64,000 nucleotides of DNA, from assembly GCF_002234595.1 (NCBI RefSeq), contig NZ_NMUL01000069.1, positions 19,970 through 83,969 on the forward strand. The letters are read 5' to 3'. How positions within the stretch are numbered: position 1 is the stretch's first letter; each line of letters begins with the position of its first letter. Source of the DNA: Amycolatopsis vastitatis. Lineage in GTDB: Bacteria; Actinomycetota; Actinomycetes; Mycobacteriales; Pseudonocardiaceae. Positions 15,468 to 23,880 of this stretch are shown here, piece after piece. Made by a program: the position numbers and the translations under genes. Below the pieces are notes generated by a model. It searched no databases and had not been told where the DNA came from. It worked only from the letters and a program-made list of their open reading frames with translations.

Positions 15468-16193
15468 ATGACCAAGGTGACCGCCCAGATGTCGGTGTCC
15501 CTCGACGGCTTCTACACCGGGCCGCGGGACACGCGGGGCAACCAGGACATGAGTGGCTGGATGCGGGGGCCCGAAGCGCCCGGTTTCTTCCGGGTCACCC
15601 GCTGGGCCGTCGACGCCATGGCCTGGCGCGAACGGCAGGGCTTCGCCGGCGGCGAGCAGTCGGTCGACTCGCAGATCGTCGAGGAGACGTTCGCCGCGGC
15701 CGGGGCCTACGTCATGGGCCGGCGCATGTTCGACGCCGGCGAGGTCCCCTGGGGCGAGGAACCGCCGTTCCGCGCCCCGGTGTTCGTCGTCACCCACCGT
15801 CCCCGTGAGGTGCTCGAACGCCAGGGCGGCACGTCCTTCACCTTCGTCACCGAAGGACCCGAGCGGGCCGTCGAGCTGGCCCGGGCCGCCGCCGGCGACA
15901 AGGACGTGGCGGTGGCCGGCGGCGGGGAGCTCCTGCGCCAGGTGCTGGCCGCCGGGTTGCTCGACCAGCTCGAGCTGCACATCGCCCCGGTGCTGCTGGG
16001 CGACGGCCAGCGCCTGCTCGGCCCCGGCCTCGGTCTCGGCGCGGACGACGGCATCGAGCTGGTCCCCGCCCGGGTCGTCGACGCGCCCGGGGTCACCCAC
16101 ATCCGCTATACCGTCACCGGGCGGTCGAAGCTGGTGCTGGACGATCGCGGTGCGAGCGGCGACCTGGTCGGACCGGCCGCGACCGGACAGTGA
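15468..16193 (+). CDS. Dihydrofolate reductase family protein (RibD C-terminal-like)
   Basis: A 241-residue protein of the DHFR/RibD reductase superfamily: N-terminal MSVSLDGFYTGP, VMGRRMFDAG, VFVVTH, then VAVAGGGELLRQVLAAGLLDQLELHIAPVLLGDGQRLL, the NADPH-site and C-terminal blocks. ATG 15468 is preceded by GGAG. It probably reduces an unknown substrate with NADPH; actinomycetes carry many such paralogues. It is followed 14 bp later by the YCII and ECF sigma genes and may share their transcript. Confidence 0.85.
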   Translation: MTKVTAQMSVSLDGFYTGPRDTRGNQDMSGWMRGPEAPGFFRVTRWAVDAMAWRERQGFAGGEQSVDSQIVEETFAAAGAYVMGRRMFDAGEVPWGEEPPFRAPVFVVTHRPREVLERQGGTSFTFVTEGPERAVELARAAAGDKDVAVAGGGELLRQVLAAGLLDQLELHIAPVLLGDGQRLLGPGLGLGADDGIELVPARVVDAPGVTHIRYTVTGRSKLVLDDRGASGDLVGPAATGQ

Positions 16194-16207
16194 GAGAGGA
16201 ACGACCC

Positions 16208-16570
16208 GTGAAGTACATGCTGCTGATCTACGGCAACGAAGAAGCGTTCAACTCGATCGGCGCGGATGCCCTCGCCGAGGTCATCCGCGAGACCGACGCG
16301 CTCAACCAGGAGCTGTTCGAGTCGGGTGAGCTGGTCGGCGCCTACGGCGTCGCCGACGAGGTGAACACCAAGATGGTGCGGGTCACCGACGGGACGCCGG
16401 TGGTGACCGACGGTCCCTACGCCGAGGCCAAGGAGTTCCTGGGCAGCTTCATGATCGTCGACTGCGACAGCATGGACCGGGCACTCGAGATCGCGGCTCG
16501 CGCCCCGTCGGCGCGCTACTGGGGTGTCGAGGTCCGGCCGCTGATGCACGAGGCCGACGTCGAGCCGTGA
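16208..16570 (+). CDS. YCII/DGPF domain protein
   Basis: A 120-residue protein of the YCII-related family with the diagnostic TDGPYAEAKEFLGSF motif and an N-terminal KYMLLIYGNEEA strand. GTG 16208 has GAGAGGA upstream. YCII/DGPF genes are the standard partners of ECF42 sigma factors, as here, where the sigma gene overlaps its stop (GTGA). Its biochemical role is not established; a function in controlling or serving the sigma factor is inferred from linkage only. Confidence 0.9.
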   Translation: MKYMLLIYGNEEAFNSIGADALAEVIRETDALNQELFESGELVGAYGVADEVNTKMVRVTDGTPVVTDGPYAEAKEFLGSFMIVDCDSMDRALEIAARAPSARYWGVEVRPLMHEADVEP

Positions 16571-17772
16571 CCGGCTGGCAGGCCGTCCGGCGGCTGGTTC
16601 CGGAGGTGCTCGGCGTGCTGGTGCGCCGCTACGGCCAGTTCGACGCCTGCGAGGACGCCGTCCAGGAAGCGCTGGTGGCCGCTGCCGCCCAGTGGCCGGT
16701 GGACGGGTGGCCGGAGAACCCGCGGGCGTGGCTGGTGACGGTGGCGTCGCGCCGCCTCGCCGACCAGGTGCGCAGCGACGCCGCACGCCGGCGGCGGGAG
16801 GAGGCCGATGCGCTTCTCGCGCCTCCTCCCGCCGGTGACGTCGAAGCCGGCGACGACACCCTCACGCTGCTGTTCCTCTGCTGCCACCCGGCGCTGACGC
16901 CGCCGTCGCAGATCGCGCTGACGCTGCGGGCCGTCGGTGGCCTGTCGACCGCCGAGATCGCCCGGGCCTTCTTCGTGCCCGAGGCGACCATGGCCCAGCG
17001 CATCAGCCGGGCCAAGCACCGCATCAAGGCGGCCGGAGCCGCCTTCGAACTGCCACCCCCTGCCGAGCGGGCGGAGCGGCTCGGCGTCGTTCTCCAGGTC
17101 GTCTACCTCGTCTTCAACGAGGGCTACACGGCCACGTCGGGGGCGCGGCTGGTGCGGGCCGAGCTGACGGCCGAGGCCATCCGGCTGGCCCGCGAGCTGC
17201 ACCGGCTGGTCCCCGGCGACGGCGAGGTGACCGGGCTGCTGGCCCTGCTGCTGCTCACCGACGCCCGCCGTCCGGCCCGCACGGCCCCGGACGGGTCGCT
17301 GGTGCCGCTGAGCGAGCAGGACCGGACGCTCTGGGACCCCGAAGCCATCGCCGAGGGCGTGGCCCTCGTGACCGGTGCCCTGTCGAGCGGCCCGATCGGC
17401 CCGTACCAGCTGCAGGCCGCCATCGCCGCCGTCCACGACGAGGCACCCACCGCGGAAGTCACCGACTGGCCGCAGATCCTGGCCCTCTACACGGTTCTGG
17501 AACGCGTGGCACCCAACCCGGCGGTGACGCTGAACCGGGCGGTGGCGGTGGCCGAGGTCCACGGACCCGCCGCGGGGCTGGCCCTGCTCGACGCCCTCTC
17601 GGCCGACGAGCGCCTCTCCGCCTCCCACCACCTGGTGTCCGTGCGGGCCCACCTGCTGGAGATGGCGGGCGACCACGACGCGGCACGCACCGGCTACCAG
17701 GAGGCGGCCCGGCGCACCACCAGCGAACCCGAGCGGCGCCACCTCCTGACCCGCGCCGCGCGGCTGGGGTGA
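16567..17772 (+). CDS. ECF42-type RNA polymerase sigma factor with C-terminal TPR-like extension
   Basis: A 401-residue sigma factor: sigma-2 in the first ~75 residues (RYGQFDACEDAVQEALVAAA, then the -10-recognition helix WPENPRAWLVTVASRRLADQ), sigma-4 at ~105-160 (ALTLRAVGGLSTAEIARAFF, MAQRISRAKHRI), and a ~220-residue alpha-helical extension with TPR-like repeats (LYTVLERVAPNPAVTLNRAVAVAEV, HLVSVRAHLLEMAGDHDAA). That extension defines ECF42, which has no anti-sigma gene; regulation is thought to run through the extension and the YCII partner. Start GTG 16567 overlaps the YCII stop. Confidence 0.92.
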   Translation: MTGWQAVRRLVPEVLGVLVRRYGQFDACEDAVQEALVAAAAQWPVDGWPENPRAWLVTVASRRLADQVRSDAARRRREEADALLAPPPAGDVEAGDDTLTLLFLCCHPALTPPSQIALTLRAVGGLSTAEIARAFFVPEATMAQRISRAKHRIKAAGAAFELPPPAERAERLGVVLQVVYLVFNEGYTATSGARLVRAELTAEAIRLARELHRLVPGDGEVTGLLALLLLTDARRPARTAPDGSLVPLSEQDRTLWDPEAIAEGVALVTGALSSGPIGPYQLQAAIAAVHDEAPTAEVTDWPQILALYTVLERVAPNPAVTLNRAVAVAEVHGPAAGLALLDALSADERLSASHHLVSVRAHLLEMAGDHDAARTGYQEAARRTTSEPERRHLLTRAARLG

Positions 17773-17798
17773 CGACTGTCGCTTGTGGCCGGTCACGG

Positions 17799-17857
17799 TT
17801 GACACCGGAAGCGTGCTCGGCGCAGGATCGGACCACAGTGGTCGATCGTGTGTTCGA
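17799..17857 (+). promoter_or_regulatory. dnaE2 promoter with LexA (SOS) box
   Basis: TTGACA (17799-17804), 18-bp spacer, CAGGAT (17823-17828), then TCGATCGTGTGTTCGA at 17842-17857, matching the SOS consensus at 15 of 16 positions. The arrangement repeats that of imuA' (same -35, same spacer, box just downstream), so both promoters should be induced together. Confidence 0.82.
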
Positions 17858-17900
17858 ACAGTAGTCGCTGGCTTCCCCACAGCGAAATCGGTGGGAGCTG

Positions 17901-20900
17901 GTGTTGGCGTTCAACAATCCGAGCGTGCCGTGGTCCGAAGTGGAGCGAATCGCCTCCGGGCGCGCTCCCGTGCCCGGGGACGGCAACGACGCCCCCGCGT
18001 GGTCGCGCAAACGCGAAGGCTATGCCGGGGCACCCGAAGACCTGCGGAACCGGCGGCGGCGGGACGACGGCGGGGACCGGATCCGCGCCCCCTACGCCGA
18101 GCTGCACGTCCACTCCAACTTCAGCTTCCTCGACGGTGCCAGCCATCCCGAGGCGCTGGTGGAGGAGGCGGCGCGGCTGGAGTTGGACGCGCTCGTGCTG
18201 ACTGATCACGTCGGCATGTACGGCGCCGTGCGGTTCAACGACGCCGCACGGGAGCTCGGCGTGCGCGTCGGGTTCGGGGCCGAGCTTTCCCTCGGCCTGC
18301 CCGCTCCGCAGGCCGGCGAGCCGGACCCCCGGGGGTCGCACCTGCTCGTGATCGCGCGGCAGCAAACCGGTTACCACCGGCTGTGCCGCGTCATTTCGCG
18401 CGCCCAGCTCGCCGGCGGGGAGAAAGGCCGCCCGGTCTACGACTTCGACGAACTCACCGACGAGCTGGCCGGGCACGTCGTCGTGCTCACCGGCTGCCGC
18501 AAGGGTGCCGTCCGGCAGGCGCTCGCCCGGAACGGCCCGGCCGCCGCGCGTGCCGAGCTGGGCCGGCTCGTCGACCGGTTCGGGCGGTCGCACGTCGCCG
18601 TGGAACTGATCGATCACCGGCAGCCACCGGACGACACGGCCAACGACCTCCTCGCCGCGATGGCCAGGGAACTCCGGCTGCCGACGGTCGTGTCCAACAA
18701 CGTGCACTACGCCCGCCCGGACGACGCCGTCGTGGCGGACGTGGTCGCCGCCGTCCGGGCGCGGCGGGCGGCCGAAGACCTCGAAGGGTGGCGGCCGCCG
18801 TCGGGGCAGGCGTTCCTGCGGTCCGGGATGGAACAGCGGCGCCGGTTCGAGCGCCGCTACCCGGGCGCGGTCGGACGCGCCGCCGTGCTCGGCGTCGAAG
18901 TGGCGTTCGACCTGCGGCTGGTCGCCCCCGACCTGCCGCCGTTCCCCGTCCCCGCCGGGCACGACGAGATGTCGTTCCTGATCGAGCTGACCTGGCGAGG
19001 CGCGGCGAAGCGCTACGGGACGCGGGAAGACAACCCGAAGGCGTACGCGCAGCTGGAACACGAGCTGGACATCATCGAGAAGCTGAACTTCCCCGGCTAC
19101 TTCCTGGTCGTGTGGGACATCGTCCGGTTCTGCAAGGAGGCGGACATCCTCTGCCAGGGCCGGGGATCCGCGGCGAACTCCGCGGTCTGCTACGCCCTGG
19201 GCATCTGCCACGCCGACCCGGTCAAGTGGAACCTGCTGTTCGAACGGTTCCTCGCGCCGGAGCGCGACGGGCCGCCGGACATCGACATCGACATCGAGTC
19301 CGGGCGCCGCGAGGAAGCCATCCAGTACGTCTACGAAAAACACGGCCGGTTCCACGCCGCCCAGGTCGCCAACGTCATCACCTACCGGGCGCCCTCGGCG
19401 ATCCGCGACGCCGCCAAGGCGCTCGGCCACAGCCCCGGGCAGCAGGACGCCTACGGCAAGCTCGTGGACCGCTGGGGCGGGGTGGTCGCCACGAAAGTCC
19501 GCCGCACTCGAGAAGCACAGGCGGCCGGGGCGATCCCGGACGACGTCCTCGAGCTGGCGGCGCGGATCGAGGACTTCCCGCGCCACCTCGGCATCCATTC
19601 CGGCGGCATGGTGATCTCCAAGCAGCCGGTGTCCGAAGTGGTCCCGGTGGAATGGGCCACCATGAAAGACCGCAGTGTCCTGCAGTGGGACAAGGACGAC
19701 TGCGCCACCGTCGGGCTGGTCAAGTTCGACCTGCTCGGCCTCGGCATGCTTTCGGCGCTGCACCACATGATCGACCTCGTCGCCGACCACCACGAATCCA
19801 CTGTGGACATCGGGAAGCTCGACCTGGCCGACCCGGCGGTCTACGACATGCTCTGCGAAGCCGACGCGGTCGGCGTGTTCCAGGTGGAATCCCGCGCCCA
19901 GCTGGCCACGCTCCCGAGACTGCGGCCGCGGGAGTTCTACGACCTCGTCGTCGAAGTGGCCCTGATCCGGCCCGGCCCGATCCAGGGCGGCTCGGTGCAC
20001 CCCTACATCCGGCGCCGCCGCGGCGACGAGAAGTGGGCGCACGCGCACCCGCTGCTGGCGTCCAGTTTGGACCGGACGCTCGGGGTGCCGTTGTTCCAGG
20101 AGCAGGTGATGCAGATGGCGGTCGACGTCGCGAGCTTCACCCCGGCCGAGGCCGACCAGCTGCGCCGCGCGATGGGCGCCAAGCGGTCCAGCGCGAAGAT
20201 GAAGGCGCTGATGGCGCGGTTCTTCGCCGGCTGCGAAGCCAACGGGATCGGCCGCGAACTCGCCACCCGGATCTTCGAGCAGATCCACGCCTTTTCCGGC
20301 TACGGCTTCCCGGAAGCGCACTCGATGTCGTTCGCGCTGCTGGTGTACGCGTCGGCGTGGTTCAAGCGCTACTACCCGGCCGCGTTCTGCGCCGGGCTGC
20401 TGCGTGCCCAGCCGATGGGCTTCTACAGCCCGCAGTCCCTGGTCGCCGACGCCCGCCGCCACGGCGTCCACATCCGCGAGCCCGACATCAACACCAGCCT
20501 CGCCGACGCCACCCTCGAACCCGACCCCGGCAGCACCGGCGGCGTCGCGCTCCGGCTCGGCCTCGCCGGCGTCCGCCACCTCGGCGAAGACGTCGCGAAG
20601 GCGATTGTCGCCGAACGCGAAGCCCACGGCTCGTACGCGAGCATCGGCGACCTGACCCGCCGGGTGCCGCTGAAGAAGAACGCCGCCGAAGCACTGGCCA
20701 CGGCGGGAGCGTTCAGCGGGTTCGGCGGCGACCGGCGCCAGGACCTCTGGGCCGCCGGGGCCGCGGCGGCCACCCGGCCCGGGCACCTGCCGGGCCTGGC
20801 GCCGGGACTCGACGCCCCGGCGCTGCCCGGGATGACGCGGCTGGAGGTCACCGCGGCGGACCTGTGGGCCACCGGCGTCTCGCCGGACAGCCATCCGGTG

Positions 20901-21248
20901 GAGTATTTGCGCGAAGTCCTCGAAAAGCGCGGCGCGATCACCACCGCCGAACTCGCGCGGGTGCCGGACGGGACGCGGGTGTGGGTCGGCGGCGCGGTCA
21001 CCCACCGGCAGCGGCCCGCGACCGCCGGCGGGATCACCTTCCTCAACCTCGAAGACGAGACCGGCATGGCCAACGTCCTCGTCTCGCCCGGGCTCTGGCG
21101 CCGGCAGCGGCTCGTCGCCCGCACCAGTGCCGCGCTGCTCGTCCGCGGGCAGGTCCAGGCGGCCGAAGGGGTCGTCACGCTCGTCGCCGACCGCATCGAA
21201 AGCCTCGATCTTTCGCTGCGGACCGGGCCTTCGCGCGACTTCCGTTGA
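17901..21248 (+). CDS. dnaE2: Error-prone DNA polymerase III alpha subunit DnaE2
   Basis: A 1115-residue C-family polymerase. The order is: a short N-terminus NNPSVPWSEVERIASG typical of DnaE2; a PHP domain (ELHVHSNFSFLDGASHPEAL, about 67-87); the polymerase core with catalytic aspartates in PDIDIDIE; RRAMGAKRS; fingers (FSGYGFPEAHSMSFALLVYASAWFKRYYP); HhH; and an OB fold (TRVWVGGAVTHRQRPATAGG). It lacks the long C-terminal tau-binding part of DnaE1. GTG 17901 has GGGAG only 3 nt upstream; TTG 17904 would have better spacing. With ImuA' and ImuB it performs SOS mutagenic translesion synthesis. Confidence 0.95.
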   Translation: MLAFNNPSVPWSEVERIASGRAPVPGDGNDAPAWSRKREGYAGAPEDLRNRRRRDDGGDRIRAPYAELHVHSNFSFLDGASHPEALVEEAARLELDALVLTDHVGMYGAVRFNDAARELGVRVGFGAELSLGLPAPQAGEPDPRGSHLLVIARQQTGYHRLCRVISRAQLAGGEKGRPVYDFDELTDELAGHVVVLTGCRKGAVRQALARNGPAAARAELGRLVDRFGRSHVAVELIDHRQPPDDTANDLLAAMARELRLPTVVSNNVHYARPDDAVVADVVAAVRARRAAEDLEGWRPPSGQAFLRSGMEQRRRFERRYPGAVGRAAVLGVEVAFDLRLVAPDLPPFPVPAGHDEMSFLIELTWRGAAKRYGTREDNPKAYAQLEHELDIIEKLNFPGYFLVVWDIVRFCKEADILCQGRGSAANSAVCYALGICHADPVKWNLLFERFLAPERDGPPDIDIDIESGRREEAIQYVYEKHGRFHAAQVANVITYRAPSAIRDAAKALGHSPGQQDAYGKLVDRWGGVVATKVRRTREAQAAGAIPDDVLELAARIEDFPRHLGIHSGGMVISKQPVSEVVPVEWATMKDRSVLQWDKDDCATVGLVKFDLLGLGMLSALHHMIDLVADHHESTVDIGKLDLADPAVYDMLCEADAVGVFQVESRAQLATLPRLRPREFYDLVVEVALIRPGPIQGGSVHPYIRRRRGDEKWAHAHPLLASSLDRTLGVPLFQEQVMQMAVDVASFTPAEADQLRRAMGAKRSSAKMKALMARFFAGCEANGIGRELATRIFEQIHAFSGYGFPEAHSMSFALLVYASAWFKRYYPAAFCAGLLRAQPMGFYSPQSLVADARRHGVHIREPDINTSLADATLEPDPGSTGGVALRLGLAGVRHLGEDVAKAIVAEREAHGSYASIGDLTRRVPLKKNAAEALATAGAFSGFGGDRRQDLWAAGAAAATRPGHLPGLAPGLDAPALPGMTRLEVTAADLWATGVSPDSHPVEYLREVLEKRGAITTAELARVPDGTRVWVGGAVTHRQRPATAGGITFLNLEDETGMANVLVSPGLWRRQRLVARTSAALLVRGQVQAAEGVVTLVADRIESLDLSLRTGPSRDFR

Positions 21249-21290
21249 CTTCGGGCCGCCTCGGTGGTTCTCTCGCTGAGAGCGCTCCCA
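21245..21290 (+). promoter_or_regulatory. Promoter with CebR-like box before the secreted glycosidase
   Basis: TTGACT (21245-21250, overlapping the dnaE2 stop), 17-bp spacer and TTCTCT (21268-21273), then TGAGAGCGCTCCCA (21277-21290), one mismatch from the palindrome TGGGAGCGCTCCCA bound by CebR, the LacI-family cellulose-utilisation repressor of streptomycetes. The box would sit on the transcription start. Confidence 0.7.
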
Positions 21291-21328
21291 GTCATCCGTT
21301 CGTCCCGACGAAGTGAGGATGGATCTTC

Positions 21329-23368
21329 ATGACAGCTCGACGTCTGCGCTGGGCAGCGTGGCCGGTGATCGCCGTGCTCGCCGCGGCGGTCTGGGGAATG
21401 GGGGCCACCGCCGGGGCGGCGACCGCCCCCGCGGCGACGGTCACCGTCAACGCCAAAGCCGGGCTGGCCACCATGCCGGACACCGGGATCGGCATCAACC
21501 ACGCGGTGTGGGACAGCCAGCTGGGGACCGACGAGGTGGCCGACCTCTTCGGCGCGGCCGGTGTCCGCACCATGCGGTACCCCGGCGGTTCCTACGGCGA
21601 CATCTACCACTGGAAGGACAACACCGCGCCGGGTGGTTACGTGGCGCCGAACACCGATTTCGACACTTTCATGGGCGGTGTGCGCAGAGCCGGCGCCCAG
21701 CCGATCATCATCGCCAACTACGGCACCGGCACGCCGGAGGAAGCCGCGGACTGGGTGCGGTACGCCAACGTGACCAAGGGTTACGGCGTCAAGTACTGGG
21801 AAATCGGCAACGAGCTCTACGGAAACGGGCACTACGGGGCGAACTGGGAAGCCGACAACCACGCGGACAAGAGCCCGGCGGCCTACGCCAACGGCGTCGT
21901 CGCCTACGCCGACGCGATGAAGGCGGCCGATCCGGGGGTGAAGATCGGCGCCGTGCTGACGACCCCGGGAAACTGGCCGGACGGCCTCGTCGGCTCCGGT
22001 GACACGGCGACCTGGAACCAGACCGTGCTGTCGATCGCGGGCCCGCACATCGACTTCGTCATCCTGCACTGGTACCCCAGCGGCTCGACGGCGGCGGAAG
22101 CGCTCGCCAAGCCGGAGCAGGTGAACGACATGATGTTCGCGGCGCGCGAGCAGATCAGCCGGTACGCGGGCGCGAACTCCGGCCGGATCGGCATCGCGAT
22201 GACCGAGACCAACACGCCGGTCGGCATGGACACCCAGCCCGGCGCCCTGTTCGCCGCCGACACCTACAGCTCGCTGCTGGAGAACGGCGTGTTCACGATC
22301 GACTGGTGGGACACGCACAACGGCGGCGCCAAACTGTCCACTGTGGCCGGATATCCGGACTACGGCGACTCCGGGATCCTTTCCAGCGCCACGTGCCTGG
22401 AGGGCGGAGTCTGCGAGCCCGCGCTCAACACGCCCTTCGCGCCGTACTACGGCTTGAAGATGCTGAGCACGTTCGCGCGTCCCGGGGACCAGTTCGTCCG
22501 CGCCGGCGCGGACGACCCGCTCGTCGGCGCGCACGCCGTCCGCCGGGCGAACGGCGACCTCGCCGTGCTGCTGCTCAACAAGGATCCCGACCAGGCCAGG
22601 GCGGTGACCCTGGACTACGCGGGCTACACGCCGTCGGCGGCCGCGCCGCAGGTGTTCACCTTCACCAACGGCGCGACGTCGATCAGCAGCGCCACGACCG
22701 GGACGAGCACGTCCCAGACCCTGCCGCCGTATTCGCTGACCACCCTGGTGCTGCACACTGCTGCTTCCAGCGCGTCCGCCGGACCCGGGACGCCCGGGCA
22801 GCCCGGCGCGACGGCGACCGACCGGACCGCGACGATCACGTGGGCCCCGGCCGCGCCCGGCGGGCACCCGATCGCGAAGTACGAGGTGTACCGCCAGGTG
22901 GGCACCACCAGCGAACAGTGGGGTGAGACCACCGGCACGTCGCTCGACGTCGGGAACCTCGTCCCGGGCAGCCGGTACACGATCAACGTGCTGGCGCGGG
23001 ACACGGCCGGGAACGTGTCCTGGGCGTCGCCACCGCTGACGTTCACCACCGGCGCACCGGCGGCGAGCAGCTGTACGGTCCGGATGACCGACGTGACCGA
23101 CTGGGCGAGCGGCTTCGTCGGCGGCATCCACGTCACCGCCACCGGGGTCGTGGGGGACTGGACGCTGACGTTCAGCTGGCCCACCGCGCGGCAGCGGCTC
23201 ACCGGTGGCTGGAACGGCACCTGGGCCCAGAACGGGACGACGGTGACGGTGTCGTCGTCGGCTGCGCCGGCTTCGGGGGTGGATGTCGGGTTCACCGCCG
23301 ACTACGGCGGGCCGAACATCCTGCCGACGGCGTTCAGCCTCAACGGCGTCGTCTGCGCGGCGGGCTGA
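21329..23368 (+). CDS. Secreted clan GH-A glycoside hydrolase with FN3 and CBM2 (arabinofuranosidase/endoglucanase-like)
   Basis: A 679-residue exported enzyme: signal peptide ~1-31; a TIM-barrel catalytic domain ~35-475 with RTMRYPGGSYGDIYHW, acid/base Glu162 in KYWEIGNELYG and nucleophile candidate Glu293 in AMTETNTP; an FN3 domain ~485-575; and a CBM2 ~577-679 starting SCTVRMTDVTDW and ending FSLNGVVC. Actinomycete homologues are usually labelled alpha-L-arabinofuranosidase or cellulose-binding protein; the GH family (51-like or another GH-A family) is not certain from motifs. It acts outside the cell on plant wall polysaccharide and is under a CebR-like box. Confidence 0.82.
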   Translation: MTARRLRWAAWPVIAVLAAAVWGMGATAGAATAPAATVTVNAKAGLATMPDTGIGINHAVWDSQLGTDEVADLFGAAGVRTMRYPGGSYGDIYHWKDNTAPGGYVAPNTDFDTFMGGVRRAGAQPIIIANYGTGTPEEAADWVRYANVTKGYGVKYWEIGNELYGNGHYGANWEADNHADKSPAAYANGVVAYADAMKAADPGVKIGAVLTTPGNWPDGLVGSGDTATWNQTVLSIAGPHIDFVILHWYPSGSTAAEALAKPEQVNDMMFAAREQISRYAGANSGRIGIAMTETNTPVGMDTQPGALFAADTYSSLLENGVFTIDWWDTHNGGAKLSTVAGYPDYGDSGILSSATCLEGGVCEPALNTPFAPYYGLKMLSTFARPGDQFVRAGADDPLVGAHAVRRANGDLAVLLLNKDPDQARAVTLDYAGYTPSAAAPQVFTFTNGATSISSATTGTSTSQTLPPYSLTTLVLHTAASSASAGPGTPGQPGATATDRTATITWAPAAPGGHPIAKYEVYRQVGTTSEQWGETTGTSLDVGNLVPGSRYTINVLARDTAGNVSWASPPLTFTTGAPAASSCTVRMTDVTDWASGFVGGIHVTATGVVGDWTLTFSWPTARQRLTGGWNGTWAQNGTTVTVSSSAAPASGVDVGFTADYGGPNILPTAFSLNGVVCAAG

Positions 23369-23374
23369 GCCGGT

Positions 23375-23427
23375 GACGTGAATGACTCATTCACGTCGCC
23401 AGACGACGTGAATGAGTCATTCACGTC
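23375..23427. repeat. Two copies of a 23-bp near-perfect palindrome
   Basis: Copies at 23375-23397 and 23405-23427, 7 bp apart, each with arms GACGTGAATGA / TCATTCACGTC around one central base (C, then G). They lie between convergent genes; the second enters the 3' end of the SRPBCC gene. They can act as tandem terminators, but the identical sequence suggests a dispersed intergenic repeat, which I recall as frequent in Amycolatopsis. Confidence 0.85.
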
Positions 23428-23827
23428 GTTCGACGCGCTCGCGCACGGCCCGCAGCTCCTCGCCGACGACCGCCATCTGCGCGTCGACGGCCGCGGGTTC
23501 GGTGCCCTCGGGGAAGAACAGGCTGAAGATCAGCTCGGCGCCCGCCAGGTTCGGCACCGCGCGGGTGAACAGGCCCAGGTTCGGGGCGTCGGCGCTGACG
23601 AAGTCGACCACGCCGTGGGCCGCGGCGACCCGCACGGCGACTCGCCGCGGGCCGTCGCCGGTGTCGACTCGCCAGACGTCGCCGTGTTCGTGGTCGACGG
23701 CGGTGGCGAAACCCGGCGCCCATTCGGGCAGGTGCCGGGGATCCGACAGGTATTCGACGACCCGCTCCGGCGGGGCGGCGACGGAAAGGGTGCGCGTCTC
23801 GGCACGCCCGGGTGCGAATGATGTCAT
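23417..23827 (-). CDS. SRPBCC family (polyketide cyclase/START-like) protein
   Basis: A 136-residue helix-grip protein: RTLSVAAPPERVVEYLSDPRHLPEWAPGFATAVD is the classic SRPBCC opening, followed by beta strands with DVWRVDTGDGPRRVAVRV and a long C-terminal helix. It probably binds a small hydrophobic ligand; the function is unknown. ATG 23827 lacks a ribosome site but a TATCGT -10 ends 7 nt upstream, so it is most likely leaderless; a GTG at 23845 in the same frame is less likely. Divergent from the MarR gene, which probably regulates it. Confidence 0.8.
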   Translation of the reverse strand: MTSFAPGRAETRTLSVAAPPERVVEYLSDPRHLPEWAPGFATAVDHEHGDVWRVDTGDGPRRVAVRVAAAHGVVDFVSADAPNLGLFTRAVPNLAGAELIFSLFFPEGTEPAAVDAQMAVVGEELRAVRERVERRE

Positions 23828-23880
23828 AGGGAGAACGATACGCACATGCGTACGATGCGTCCACGCGTAATATCCCGCCG
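23828..23880. promoter_or_regulatory. Divergent leaderless promoters with palindromic MarR-type operator
   Basis: Minus strand: TGGACG (-35, 23858-23863), 17 bp, TATCGT (-10, 23835-23840), 7 nt, ATG 23827. Plus strand: TAATAT (-10, 23868-23873), 7 nt, GTG 23881. Between them TACGCA-CA-TGCGTA (23839-23852) is a perfect inverted repeat overlapping the minus-strand -10 and upstream of the plus -10, a good site for the MarR protein. Confidence 0.65.

Noticed and set aside
17793..21005. 1070-codon open frame antisense to dnaE2
   Set aside because: High-GC antisense shadow with His/Arg/Gly-rich composition and no family resemblance; dnaE2 motifs are complete on the plus strand.
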